Part shown: positions 16,514-25,380 of the stretch, one piece after another
Layout of the letters: every line of letters starts with the position of its first letter
How positions within the stretch are numbered: the stretch's first letter is position 1
Assembly: GCA_937898525.1 (NCBI GenBank)
Contig: CALCBC010000056.1
Location: forward strand, 1-41,607
Direction: 5' to 3'
From: an uncultured Sphingomonadales bacterium
GTDB lineage: Bacteria; Pseudomonadota; Alphaproteobacteria; Sphingomonadales; Sphingomonadaceae
Length of the DNA stretch: 41,607 bases
Notes under the pieces: generated by a model
The model's input: the letters and a program-made list of their open reading frames with translations, nothing else
What the model was told of the DNA's origin: nothing
Database searches by the model: none
Position numbers and translations under genes: made by a program

Positions 16514-17908
16514 ATGACGGCGGGAGCCTCCTTCGTGACCTGCGCGCGGAGCGACGCGCGCGACTGGCTCGTGGAGGCGGAAGAACCGCTCGCGGGCCTG
16601 CAGCTGCGCGCCGGCGGCGAACTGCCGGGCGTGATCGCCATGCCCGCCCTGCTCGAGCTGGTCCGCCAGGCGCGGGCCTACCAGCTCAAGCTCGCCCGCG
16701 CGATCCGCGCACAGGACGACCACGAGCTGGTCACGGCGTGGGCAGAGGTCACCCCCGACCCGTCGGGCGAAGGTTGCGACATCCGCGTCAGCAATTGGCA
16801 GGCTGAGCCTCTCCCGCTCGGCGATGGCGCCGAGACCGAGGGCCGCCTCGACATCGCCCGTCACCTCGCGGAGCTTTCGGCGAGGCTCGGGCCGCGGCAA
16901 GAAGTCCTTGCCGTTGACACCGGGACGCCCGAGCTCGAGCCGCTCGCGCGGCGGATGAGGGAATCTGCCGGAGCGCCGTGGACCGATTTCGTCGAACTCG
17001 AGGGCAACGCCCACGAACAGCCGCTGCACTGGCGCCTGCTCGACGGCACGCGGCTGCGGCTCGAGGGCTCGCGGCGACACTGGAAGGCCCACCTCGTGCC
17101 GCTCGGCCAGCCCGAACCCGGCAGCGCCGGCTTCGAGCTCCATCTCGTACCCGACGAGCCGTCGGAAGAGGCGATCCCCTCCGAGCCTGCCGAGCCCGAA
17201 GCCCAAGCGGTGTTCTCACCCGCGATCGGTCGCGAGATCGCGCCCGTGCTGCGACAGCCCATCGCGCGCATCATCGCCAACGCCGAGACGATCCGTACGC
17301 AGCTGGCCGGCCCGCTGGCCGAGGAATACAGCCGCTATGCCGCCGACATCGCCACGGCCGGCGAACATCTGCTGGCATTGCTCGACGATCTCGCCGACCT
17401 CGAGGTGGTCGAGGACGAGCAGTTCACCACCGCGCCCGACCGGATCGATCTCGCCGACGTGGCCCGCCGCGCCGCCGGCATCCTCGGGGTGCGGGCGCGC
17501 GAGCGGGGCATCACGATCGACGCCCCGAAGCCTGGCGAGAGCGCTCCGGCGATCGGCGAGTTTCGCCGCGTGTTGCAGATTCTGCTCAATCTGCTCGGAA
17601 ACGCGATCCGCTATTCGCCCGGGGACTCGCAGGTCTGGATCCGGGTCGAGAGCGACGAGGGACGCGCACGAATCACCGTCGCCGACCAGGGAGAAGGCCT
17701 GACCGACGACCAACAGGCCCGGCTGTTCGAGAAGTTCGAGCGCCTCGGCCGCACGGGAGACGGCGGCTCCGGGCTCGGCCTCTACATCTCGCGTCGCCTG
17801 GCCCGGGCGATGGGCGGCGATCTCAGCGTCGAGAGCGCCCCGGGTCAGGGCGCGCGGTTCACGCTCGAGCTGCCCGGCTTCGAAGACCGCCGTGCGGAGC
17901 CGCGTTGA
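16514..17908 (+). CDS. Sensor histidine kinase-like protein with degenerate H-box
   Basis: The 464-residue cytoplasmic protein has a unique N-terminal region (about 1-235), a dimerisation-like helical hairpin (about 236-300) and a C-terminal HATPase domain. ATP-site boxes are intact: N-box NLLGNAIRYSP with Asn363, G1 DQGEGL, F-box LFEKFERLG and G2 GGSGLGLYISRRLA. The H-box reads PVLRQPIARI, where autophosphorylating kinases have HELRTPL, so the acceptor His is Pro244 (codon CCC at 17243). No transmembrane helix or recognisable PAS domain is visible. It may be a pseudokinase scaffold or sensor, or may bind ATP to control a partner. It is paired with the helical protein upstream and converges on gltA with a 3-bp gap. 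Confidence 0.85.
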   Translation: MTAGASFVTCARSDARDWLVEAEEPLAGLQLRAGGELPGVIAMPALLELVRQARAYQLKLARAIRAQDDHELVTAWAEVTPDPSGEGCDIRVSNWQAEPLPLGDGAETEGRLDIARHLAELSARLGPRQEVLAVDTGTPELEPLARRMRESAGAPWTDFVELEGNAHEQPLHWRLLDGTRLRLEGSRRHWKAHLVPLGQPEPGSAGFELHLVPDEPSEEAIPSEPAEPEAQAVFSPAIGREIAPVLRQPIARIIANAETIRTQLAGPLAEEYSRYAADIATAGEHLLALLDDLADLEVVEDEQFTTAPDRIDLADVARRAAGILGVRARERGITIDAPKPGESAPAIGEFRRVLQILLNLLGNAIRYSPGDSQVWIRVESDEGRARITVADQGEGLTDDQQARLFEKFERLGRTGDGGSGLGLYISRRLARAMGGDLSVESAPGQGARFTLELPGFEDRRAEPR

Positions 17909-17911
17909 GCG

Positions 17912-19198
17912 TCAGCGCTGGTCGACAGGCACGTAGTCGCGCTGCGTCGGCCCGGTGTAGAGCTGGCGCGGACGGCCGATCTTCTGCCCCGGATCGGAGA
18001 TCATCTCGTTCCACTGCGCGACCCAGCCGACCGTGCGGGCGAGGGCGAACAGCGCTGTGAACATCGTCGTCGGGAAGCCGATCGCCGAGAGGATCACGCC
18101 CGAATAGAAGTCGACGTTCGGGAACAGCTTCTTCTCGATGAAATACTCGTCCTTGAGCGCCATTTCCTCGAGGCGCAGCGCGGTCTCGAACACGGGGTCG
18201 TCGACCTTGAGCGCCTCGAACACCTCGCGCACGGTCTTCTGCATCACCGTCGCGCGCGGGTCGTAGTTCTTGTAGACCCGGTGGCCGAACCCCATCAGGC
18301 GGAAGGGGTCGTTCTTGTCCTTGGCCCGCTCGATGTAATGCGGGATCTTCTCGGGCGTGCCGATCTCGCGCAGCATGTTGAGCGCGGCCTCGTTCGCCCC
18401 GCCATGCGCCGGGCCCCACAGGCAGGCGATGCCCGCGGCAATGCAGGCGAACGGATTGGCGCCCGACGAACCGGCGAGACGCACGGTCGAGGTCGAAGCG
18501 TTCTGCTCATGGTCGGCGTGGAGGATGAAGATGCGGTCGAGGGCACGCTCGACGGCCGGGTGTACCTCGTACGGCTCGGCCGGGACGCCGAACGTCATGC
18601 TGAGGAAGTTGCCGGTATAGCTGAGCGCGTTGTTCGGATACTGGAACGGCTGACCGACGCTGTACTTGTAGGCCATCGCCGCAATCGTCGGCATCTTCGC
18701 GATCAGCCGGTGGCTGGCGATGCGCCGCTGGTGCGGATCCGAGATGTCGGTACTGTCGTGATAGAACGCACTGAGCGCCCCGACCACGCCGCACATGATC
18801 GCCATCGGGTGCGCGTCCCGCCGGAAGCCGCGGTAGAAGGTCGAGAGCTGCTCGTGCAGCATCGTGTGGCGCGTGATCGTACGGGTGAACTCGTCGAGTT
18901 CCGCTTTCGTCGGCAGCTCGCCGTTGAGCAGCAGGTAAGAGACTTCCATGAAGCTCGAGTGCTCGGCGAGCTGGCCGATCGGATAGCCGCGGTGCAGCAG
19001 TACGCCCTGCTCGCCGTCGATATAGGTCAGCGCGCTCTCGCAGCTCGCGGTGGAGGTGTAGCCCGGGTCGAACGTGAACATGCCCGCCTCGCCGTAGAGC
19101 TTGCGAATGTCGATCACGTCCGGCCCGGTGGTGCCCTCGAGCACGGGGAGGGAGAGTTCCCTGTCACCGACCGTCAGCTTCGCCTGCTTGTCCGCCAA
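17912..19198 (-). CDS. gltA: Citrate synthase
   Basis: Citrate synthase condenses oxaloacetate and acetyl-CoA at the entry to the TCA cycle. The 428-residue protein is the long hexameric proteobacterial type with the N-terminal beta domain. Catalytic residues are in place: His265 in WGPAHGGANE, His306 in MGFGHRVYKNYD and Asp363 in NVDFYSG. The start is TTG at 19198, supported by AGGAG seven bases upstream; no ATG or GTG fits. gltX ends 27 bp before it on the same strand, so it may share that transcript. Its 3' end meets the kinase-like gene. Confidence 0.98.
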   Translation of the reverse strand: MADKQAKLTVGDRELSLPVLEGTTGPDVIDIRKLYGEAGMFTFDPGYTSTASCESALTYIDGEQGVLLHRGYPIGQLAEHSSFMEVSYLLLNGELPTKAELDEFTRTITRHTMLHEQLSTFYRGFRRDAHPMAIMCGVVGALSAFYHDSTDISDPHQRRIASHRLIAKMPTIAAMAYKYSVGQPFQYPNNALSYTGNFLSMTFGVPAEPYEVHPAVERALDRIFILHADHEQNASTSTVRLAGSSGANPFACIAAGIACLWGPAHGGANEAALNMLREIGTPEKIPHYIERAKDKNDPFRLMGFGHRVYKNYDPRATVMQKTVREVFEALKVDDPVFETALRLEEMALKDEYFIEKKLFPNVDFYSGVILSAIGFPTTMFTALFALARTVGWVAQWNEMISDPGQKIGRPRQLYTGPTQRDYVPVDQR

Positions 19199-19225
19199 AT
19201 TGCGTCTCCTTGTTCGAAGTCCCTG

Positions 19226-20638
19226 TCAGCCGGCTGCCTGCGCGTCTATCCGCGCCAGGCTTTCCTCCTTGCCCAGGAGGGCCAGCACATCGAAAATTCC
19301 CGGCGAGGTCGTCTGCCCCGTCAGAGCCGCGCGCAGCGGCTGTGCGAGCTTGCCAAGCCCGAGCCCCTGTTCTTCCGCGTAGGCCTTGAGATTGGCTTCG
19401 AGCGCGGCGGTTGTCCAGTCCTGCTCGTCCCGCAGCCTCGCCGAGATTCGCCCGAGCAGGCCCTTCGCTTCCGAGTCGAGCAGCGCGGCAGCTTGCTCGG
19501 TCAGCTCGAGCGGCCGGGTCTTGAACAGGAACGCCGCGCCGCTGGCCAGCTCGTTCAGGTCGCGCGCGCGCGGCTTCAACACCGGCATCGCCTCGGTCAG
19601 CAGCCCGATGTCGGCTTGCGGTCCGATCCGCTCGGCAGCAAGCCGCGCGAGCCGGGCATCGTCGGCCTGCCGGATGTAGTGCCCGTTGAGGCTGAGCAGC
19701 TTCTTGAGGTCGAAGCGTGACGGGCTCTTGCCGACGCCCTCGAGGTTGAACACAGCGATCGCCTCCTCGGCGGTGAACTCCTCCTGGTCGCCGTGGCCCC
19801 AGCCGAGCCGCAACAGGTAGTTGAACAGCGCTTCGGGCAGGATGCCAAGTTCGTCGCGGTATGCGTCGACGCCGAGAGCCCCGTGGCGCTTCGACAGCTT
19901 GGCCCCGTCCGGCCCGTGGATCAGCGGCACGTGGGCATAGACGGGCTCGGGCCAGCCCATCCCGCGGATGATCGCGAGCTGCCGGAACGCGTTGTTGAGG
20001 TGATCGTCGCCACGGATGATGTGGGTCACGCCCATGTCGTGATCGTCGACCACCACCGCGAGCATGTAGGTCGGGCTGCCGTCGGAGCGCAGCAGTATGA
20101 AGTCGTCGATCTCGGCGTTCTGCATGGCGACGCGGCCCTGCACGCGGTCCTCGATCACCGTCTCGCCCTCGCGCGGCGCCTTCAACCGCACGACGAAGGG
20201 ACCTTCGCCTTCGGTCGTGGCGTCGCGCCAGGGACTGTCGATGCGGAACGGGCGGCGTTCGGCCCGGGCACGCTCGCGCTGGGCGGCCAGTTCTTCCTGG
20301 GTCAGCCAGCACTTGTAGGCGTGGCCGCGTTCGAGGAGCTCGTGCGCGACTTCGGCGTGGCGCGCCCAGAATTGCGACTGGTAGTATTCGTGTCCGTCCC
20401 AATCGAGTCCGAGCCAGCGCATCCCGTCGAGGATCGCCTCGATCGCTTCCTGGGTCGAGCGGACCTTGTCGGTGTCCTCGATCCGCAGCACGAACCGGCC
20501 GCCATGGCGCCGGGCATAGAGCCAGTTGAACAGCGCCGTGCGAGCGCCGCCGATGTGCAGGAAGCCGGTCGGGGAGGGCGCGAAACGCGTGACGATCGGC
20601 CCGGCCGTGTCCGTCGCGGATTCGCTTCCACTTGCCAT
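19226..20638 (-). CDS. gltX: Glutamyl-tRNA synthetase
   Basis: This class I aminoacyl-tRNA synthetase charges tRNA-Glu, and in many alphaproteobacteria also tRNA-Gln, for later amidation. The nucleotide motif FAPSPTGFLHIGGARTALFN is at residues 19-38 and the second signature is KLSKRHG. The product has 470 residues from ATG 20638, preceded by AGGAAG eight bases away. A GTG 36 bases upstream is in frame but has no ribosome site. The C-terminal anticodon-binding domain is complete. The ATG of this gene and a possible ATG of comEC on the other strand share the bases CATG, so divergent expression starts in overlapping DNA. Confidence 0.96.
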   Translation of the reverse strand: MASGSESATDTAGPIVTRFAPSPTGFLHIGGARTALFNWLYARRHGGRFVLRIEDTDKVRSTQEAIEAILDGMRWLGLDWDGHEYYQSQFWARHAEVAHELLERGHAYKCWLTQEELAAQRERARAERRPFRIDSPWRDATTEGEGPFVVRLKAPREGETVIEDRVQGRVAMQNAEIDDFILLRSDGSPTYMLAVVVDDHDMGVTHIIRGDDHLNNAFRQLAIIRGMGWPEPVYAHVPLIHGPDGAKLSKRHGALGVDAYRDELGILPEALFNYLLRLGWGHGDQEEFTAEEAIAVFNLEGVGKSPSRFDLKKLLSLNGHYIRQADDARLARLAAERIGPQADIGLLTEAMPVLKPRARDLNELASGAAFLFKTRPLELTEQAAALLDSEAKGLLGRISARLRDEQDWTTAALEANLKAYAEEQGLGLGKLAQPLRAALTGQTTSPGIFDVLALLGKEESLARIDAQAAG

Positions 20639-20666
20639 GTTCGAACGCTTCCTGTCCAATGACGTG

Positions 20667-22847
20667 ATGGCCACGCGCCAGCCGACGGTTCCGCTGGGGG
20701 AAGAACCGGACGATGCTGCGATGCAGCAGTCGCCTTGGCGAAAGAGTGCGCGCTTGTCCAGCGTGGCCGACTACGTCGAAGCCTGGCTGGCGCGGGCCGG
20801 GTTCGACCGTGGGCCGTGGTTGGCGGTCGGTTTCGCGGGCGGGATCGCCGCCTGGTTCGTGCTCGCCACTCCGGTCGAATGGGTCCTCGCAGGCGGTGCC
20901 GGGCTGATGGCGGCGCTCGGCGCGGCCGCCCTGTGGCGCGGGAACGCATCGCGCCAGCACACGATGACTGCCTTCATCGCCCTCGGCCTGCTGTTCGCCG
21001 CCGGAGTCGCGGTGGTCTGGACGCGGTCCTCGCTGGTCGGCGCGCCGGCGATCGAGCGACCGCTCGCCGGCACGTTCGACGGCCGGGTGCTGCAGCGAAT
21101 CGAGCAGCCGGCCGAAGGGCGTGTGCGCCTCGTGCTCGCCACGCGCGATCCGCGGAGCGGGGAGGCGATCAAGGTCCGGGTCAACGTCCCGCTCGAAATC
21201 GACCTGCCGGAGTTTACCGAGGGTGCGAGGGTTCGGCTCGATGCCCGTCTCGTGCCTCCGTCGTCGCCGATCCTGCCCGGCGGATACGACTTCGCGCGCA
21301 CGGCCTGGTTCGAAGGTCTCGCCGCCACGGGCAGCGTGCAGGACGAAATCGAGCTGGTGGAACCCGGGGTACCCAGCGACACGCGTCTCGCCGCCCTGCA
21401 GCGGCGTCTCGCCGATCACGTCCGCTCGAAGCTCGGGGGCTCCCCGGGCGCGATCGCCGCGGCTTTCGCCAGCGGTGACCGCGGTGCCATCTCGCCGGAG
21501 GACGAAGAGGCGATGCGCGATGCGGGCCTGACGCATTTGCTGTCGATCAGCGGCCTTCACGTCAGTGCAGTCATTGCCGCGGCCTATCTCCTTGCAATCA
21601 AATTGCTTGCGCTCTGGCCTTGGCTGGCACTGCGCGTGAGGCTGCCGCTCGTCGCGGCCGCGATCGGCGCGCTGGCCGGTATCGGCTACACCCTGCTGAC
21701 CGGCGCGCAGGTGCCGACCGTGCGTAGCTGCGTCGGGGCGATCCTCGTGCTGCTCGCTCTGGCGCTCGGGCGCGACCCGCTGTCGATGCGAATGGTGGCC
21801 GTCGGCGCGATCGTCGTGCTACTGGCCTGGCCCGAGGCGCTTGTCGGGCCGAGCTTCCAGATGAGCTTCGCGGCGGTGATCGCGATCGTCGCCCTGCACG
21901 AGAGCGCTGCCGTGCGGGCTTTCCTCGCCCCGCGCGAGGAAGGCTGGCCAGCGTGGTTCGCCCGGCGAGCAGCGATGCTGCTGGTGACAGGGCTGGTGAT
22001 CGAGCTGGCATTGATGCCGATCGTGCTGTTCCACTTCCACCGCGCCGGCCTCTACGGCGCGCTCGCCAACGTCGTCGCGATCCCGCTGGTGACCTTTGTC
22101 TCGATGCCTCTGATCGCGCTCGCGCTGCTCCTCGACCTGGTCGGGGGAGGCGCACTCGCCTGGTGGCTGGCGGGCAAGTCGCTCGAGCTGCTGATCGACA
22201 TCGCCTACCTGACGGCGGGCCAGCCCGGTGCCGTCAAGCTCATGCCGCAGATGAGCGGAGCCACGTTCGCTCTGTTCCTAGCGGGTTCGCTCTGGCTGGC
22301 ATTGTGGCGCGGGCGGATGCGATGGCTCGGATTCGGTCCCATCACGCTCGCCACGGGCCTGCTGATGACGACGCCGGTGCCGGACCTGCTGGTTTCCGGC
22401 GACGGCCGGCATGTCGGGATCACCGGGGAGGGCGAGCGCCTGCTCGTCCTGCGCGACACCCGCAGCGCGTTCACCCGCGACAACCTGCTCGAACTGGCCG
22501 GCGTCGAAGGTGAACCGGTGCCGCTGGCGGAGTGGCCGGCGGCCCGCTGCAGCCGCGAATTCTGCGTCGTCGGGCTTACCCGCGCCGGCCGAACCTGGCA
22601 GGTGCTGATGAGCCGCAACCGCCAGCAGATCGAGGAGCGCGCGCTCGTTGCCGCCTGCGAACGGGCCGACATCGTCGTCTCCGACCGCTGGCTTCCCGCG
22701 AGCTGCCGTCCCCGCTGGCTCAAGGCCGACGCGCGGATGCTGTCACGGACTGGCGGGCTCGCAATCGTTCTCGACGGGCCGCACGTGACAAGCGTAGCCG
22801 AAAGCCAGGGCCAGCACGGATGGTGGCGGGGCAGGGGGCCAGACTGA
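20667..22847 (+). CDS. comEC: ComEC/Rec2-family DNA-uptake channel protein
   Basis: ComEC is the inner-membrane channel for single-stranded DNA during natural transformation. The roughly 726-residue product has an N-terminal DUF4131-like region with two or three helices, then the Competence domain beginning at LTHLLSISGLHVSAVIAA, where His298 and the SISG motif are diagnostic. About ten membrane segments follow. The C-terminal region after residue 560 is hydrophilic and retains only a short, degenerate remnant where Bacillus ComEC has a metallo-beta-lactamase domain, as is common in alphaproteobacteria. The frame is open upstream; ATG 20667 is chosen, ATG 20637 is possible. Whether the cell is competent cannot be told from this gene alone. 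Confidence 0.88.
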   Translation: MATRQPTVPLGEEPDDAAMQQSPWRKSARLSSVADYVEAWLARAGFDRGPWLAVGFAGGIAAWFVLATPVEWVLAGGAGLMAALGAAALWRGNASRQHTMTAFIALGLLFAAGVAVVWTRSSLVGAPAIERPLAGTFDGRVLQRIEQPAEGRVRLVLATRDPRSGEAIKVRVNVPLEIDLPEFTEGARVRLDARLVPPSSPILPGGYDFARTAWFEGLAATGSVQDEIELVEPGVPSDTRLAALQRRLADHVRSKLGGSPGAIAAAFASGDRGAISPEDEEAMRDAGLTHLLSISGLHVSAVIAAAYLLAIKLLALWPWLALRVRLPLVAAAIGALAGIGYTLLTGAQVPTVRSCVGAILVLLALALGRDPLSMRMVAVGAIVVLLAWPEALVGPSFQMSFAAVIAIVALHESAAVRAFLAPREEGWPAWFARRAAMLLVTGLVIELALMPIVLFHFHRAGLYGALANVVAIPLVTFVSMPLIALALLLDLVGGGALAWWLAGKSLELLIDIAYLTAGQPGAVKLMPQMSGATFALFLAGSLWLALWRGRMRWLGFGPITLATGLLMTTPVPDLLVSGDGRHVGITGEGERLLVLRDTRSAFTRDNLLELAGVEGEPVPLAEWPAARCSREFCVVGLTRAGRTWQVLMSRNRQQIEERALVAACERADIVVSDRWLPASCRPRWLKADARMLSRTGGLAIVLDGPHVTSVAESQGQHGWWRGRGPD

Positions 22848-22858
22848 CCAGCAACGCC

Positions 22859-23542
22859 CTAGTGATACCGCCGCAGCAGCCCCGCAAGCTTGCCCTGGAC
22901 CTGCACTTCCTCGGGCCGGTAGATCTGCGGGTCGTAGGCGGCGTTTGCCGGGTCGAGGCGGATCATGCCGTTCTCGCGCCGCAGGTACTTGAGCGTCGCT
23001 TCCTCGTTCCGCACCAGCGCGACAACGATCTCGCCGTCCCGCGCTGTGTCGGTGCGCTTCACCAGCGCGTAGTCGCCGTCGAGGATCCCCGCCTCGACCA
23101 TCGAGTCGCCCGAGACTTCGAGCGCGTAATGCTCGCCGGGGCCGAGCAACGCGGCGGGAACCGGGAGCGAGCGGTCGCTTTCGAGCGCCTCGATCGGCAC
23201 GCCCGCGGCGATCCGGCCGTGGAGCGGGAGCTCGATCACGTCGTTGGCCGGCTCGGGGTGCGTGCGGCGCGCCGTCATCTGCACGACGGTATCGTTGGCC
23301 GGAGCCGTGCGGGCGGCCGCGACGACGTTCTCGGGCTGACGCAGCACTTCGAGCGCCCGAGCGCGGTTGGGCAGCCGGCGGAGGAACCCCCGCTCCTCGA
23401 GCGCCGAGATCAGCCGATGGACTCCCGACTTGCTCTTGAGGTCGAGCGCGTCCTTCATCTCCTCGAACGAGGGCGAAATGCCGGTTTCCTCGAGCCTGCG
23501 CTGGATGAAGAGCAGAAGCTCGTGCTGCTTGGCGGTCAACAT
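22859..23542 (-). CDS. lexA: LexA repressor, SOS regulator
   Basis: LexA represses DNA-damage genes and cleaves itself when RecA is activated. The 227-residue protein has an N-terminal winged helix (1-65, FEEMKDALDLKSKSGVHRLI being the recognition region). The self-cleavage Ala113-Gly114 lies in GRIAAGVP, and the Ser147 and Lys185 dyad in SGDSMVEAG and EATLKYLR. It starts with ATG at 23542. The upstream region carries a perfect alphaproteobacterial SOS box over its own promoter, so it is autoregulated. It converges with comEC with 11 bp between stops. Confidence 0.98.
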   Translation of the reverse strand: MLTAKQHELLLFIQRRLEETGISPSFEEMKDALDLKSKSGVHRLISALEERGFLRRLPNRARALEVLRQPENVVAAARTAPANDTVVQMTARRTHPEPANDVIELPLHGRIAAGVPIEALESDRSLPVPAALLGPGEHYALEVSGDSMVEAGILDGDYALVKRTDTARDGEIVVALVRNEEATLKYLRRENGMIRLDPANAAYDPQIYRPEEVQVQGKLAGLLRRYH

Positions 23543-23573
23543 GGACAGGCTCTCCGCAAGCGTTCCAATTCAG

Positions 23574-23588
23574 GAACGAACGCGGAAC
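23574..23588 (-). promoter_or_regulatory. LexA operator (SOS box), GAAC-N7-GAAC
   Basis: The bases GAAC (23574-23577), seven bases and GAAC (23585-23588) form the direct-repeat SOS box typical of alphaproteobacteria; read on the lexA strand it is GTTC-N7-GTTC. It lies 32 bp before the lexA start and touches the predicted -10 element, a position suited to repression. Confidence 0.9.
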
Positions 23589-23616
23589 AAGTAAGCAACA
23601 AAATCCTACAAGTCAA
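23588..23616 (-). promoter_or_regulatory. Predicted lexA sigma-70 promoter
   Basis: On the minus strand TTGACT (23616-23611) and TACTTG (23593-23588) are separated by 17 bases, a good housekeeping spacing. The -35 box overlaps the moeA stop codon, and the -10 box runs into the LexA operator. Prediction is by eye. Confidence 0.55.
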
Positions 23617-24806
23617 GCGATCCCGGCGTCTCCGAGCGGGTAGACCCGAACCTCCGCGCCGGCGGGAGCCGCGGCCGTCCCGATCGGCCGCTCGATCAGC
23701 GCGTTGGCCTGGGCGAGCGCCCTGAGCGCGCTCGAGTCGCGTTCACGAATCGGGGTCACGGTCGCGCCCGCAAGCTGAGCACGGACGAACTCGACTCGCT
23801 GGCTCCCGGGCGGCAACGGCTCGCTCGTGCGCGCCGTCAGCGATTGCGGCAGGCACTCGCTGGCGCCGGCTAGTCGGCGCAGCAGCGGAAGCACGAACAG
23901 CAACGCGGTGACGTAGCTCGACACCGGGTTGCCCGGCAGCCCGACAATCCACTGCCCTCCGCGGCGCGCGAGCAGCAGCGGCTTGCCGGGCCGCATTGCC
24001 ACCCGCCAGAACTCGATGGTGGCACCCCAGGCCTCGAGCGCCGGGCGGACGAGGTCGTGATCGCCGACCGAGGCACCGCCGGTAGTGACCACGACGTCGG
24101 CGTCCTCTGCAGCCGCGAGCGCCTCCGCAAGCGCGTCGAGACGGTCCGCCACGGGGCCGATCCGCTTGGCCGAGACAACCAGCGGCCGGACGAGGGCAGC
24201 GATCATCGCGCCGTTGCTGGCCGGAAGCCGGTGGTCGTCCCAAGGCTCGGAACTCGTTGCCAGCTCGTCGCCGCTGTCGAGGACTGCGATGCGCGCGAGC
24301 CGGCCGACCTCGAGGCCAGTGCCGAGACCGGCGGCGATCGCCAGCGCGAGCTGTGCAGGCCCGAGACGCGTCCCGGCTTCGAGCACGACGTCGCCCGTGG
24401 AGAAATCGAACCCGCGCCGGCGAATGTGCCGGGCCGAGGCCTCGCCCCCCGGGGCGACAGCCAGCGCCTCGCCGTCACGTTGCGCCTCCTCCTGCAGCAG
24501 GATCGCCTCGCCACCTTCGGGTACCAGCGCCCCGGTGCTGATCCGCACGGCTTTGCCGGCCGCGATCCGCCCGGCGAAGGGACGCCCGGCGGCGCTTTCC
24601 CCGATCACCCGCCACGGCCCCGCACCGGCTACGGCATAGCCGTCCATCGCCGAAAGGTCCGCCGCGGGCTGCGTGCGTCGGGCGACGACCGGCGCCGCGA
24701 GGTAGCGGCCGAGAGCCGCCTCTGCTGGAAGGGCTTCGCAGCCCAGCGGACGCGCGAGATCAAGCAGCCGCGCCTGCGCCTCTTCCAGCGTCAGTGGCGG
24801 ATTCAT
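23613..24806 (-). CDS. moeA: Molybdopterin molybdenumtransferase
   Basis: MoeA inserts molybdate into adenylylated molybdopterin, the last step of basic molybdenum cofactor synthesis. The 397-residue protein shows the N-terminal lead-in PAADLSAMDGYAV, the MPT-binding block VVTTGGASVGDHDLV and the loop IVGLPGNPVSSYVTALLF. A C-terminal domain IV is present (EPLPPGSQRVEFVRA onward). The start codon overlaps the moaC stop (ATGA), so the two cofactor genes are translationally coupled. lexA follows on the same strand with its own promoter at the moeA end. Confidence 0.97.
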   Translation of the reverse strand: MNPPLTLEEAQARLLDLARPLGCEALPAEAALGRYLAAPVVARRTQPAADLSAMDGYAVAGAGPWRVIGESAAGRPFAGRIAAGKAVRISTGALVPEGGEAILLQEEAQRDGEALAVAPGGEASARHIRRRGFDFSTGDVVLEAGTRLGPAQLALAIAAGLGTGLEVGRLARIAVLDSGDELATSSEPWDDHRLPASNGAMIAALVRPLVVSAKRIGPVADRLDALAEALAAAEDADVVVTTGGASVGDHDLVRPALEAWGATIEFWRVAMRPGKPLLLARRGGQWIVGLPGNPVSSYVTALLFVLPLLRRLAGASECLPQSLTARTSEPLPPGSQRVEFVRAQLAGATVTPIRERDSSALRALAQANALIERPIGTAAAPAGAEVRVYPLGDAGIA

Positions 24807-25273
24807 TCCGCCCGCCAGTCGCCGCTCTTGCCGCCGGTCTTCTCGAGCAGGCGGATCTCTTCGATCACCATACCCTTCTCGATCGCCTTGCCCATGTCAT
24901 AGATCGTCAGCAGGGCGAGGCTGACCGCGGTCAGCGCCTCCATCTCGACTCCGGTGCGCCCCGTCAGCGAGGCGCGCGCGGTTGCCCGCACGGCGTCGTC
25001 CTCGAACGCGAAGTCGACGGTCACGGCGTCGAGCGCCAGCGGATGGCACAGCGGGATCAGTTCTCCGGTCCTCTTGGCCGCCATGATCCCCGCGATCCGC
25101 GCGGCGGCGAGTACGTCGCCCTTCGGCCCGCTGCCGTCGCGGATCGCTTCGAGCGCCCGAGCCGACATGCGGATGCGGCCGGTGGCCGTAGCGCTGCGAG
25201 CGGTCTCGGGCTTGCCGCCAACGTCGACCATCCGCGCCTGGCCGCGTTCGTCGAGGTGAGTGAGTTCGCTCAT
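24803..25273 (-). CDS. moaC: Cyclic pyranopterin monophosphate synthase
   Basis: MoaC converts the MoaA product to cyclic pyranopterin monophosphate, the first stable intermediate of molybdenum cofactor synthesis. The 156-residue length is typical. Conserved active-site residues are visible: Lys51 in GPKGDVL, Lys67 in AAKRTGELIPLCHPL with His77, and Asp126 with Lys129 in IYDMGKA. It leads the moaC-moeA pair; the 107-bp region upstream, shared with a divergent secreted-protein gene, should hold the promoter, but I see no clear -35/-10 pair. Confidence 0.98.
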   Translation of the reverse strand: MSELTHLDERGQARMVDVGGKPETARSATATGRIRMSARALEAIRDGSGPKGDVLAAARIAGIMAAKRTGELIPLCHPLALDAVTVDFAFEDDAVRATARASLTGRTGVEMEALTAVSLALLTIYDMGKAIEKGMVIEEIRLLEKTGGKSGDWRAE

Positions 25274-25380
25274 CGCCGAATCCCATGCCAGAGGAACGCG
25301 TCTCGGGACAGGGCTCTTGGCGCTAGGCGGCGCTCTCCGGGTGTTGTAGCATGCCGACAGCGCCTGCTCGCGGAGCCGTC

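Noticed and set aside
17243..17245. Possibility that His was lost through a sequencing error in the kinase-like gene
   Set aside because: The codon is CCC; changing it to His needs one specific base change, and the Hpt-like neighbour also lacks its His, so error is not the simplest view.
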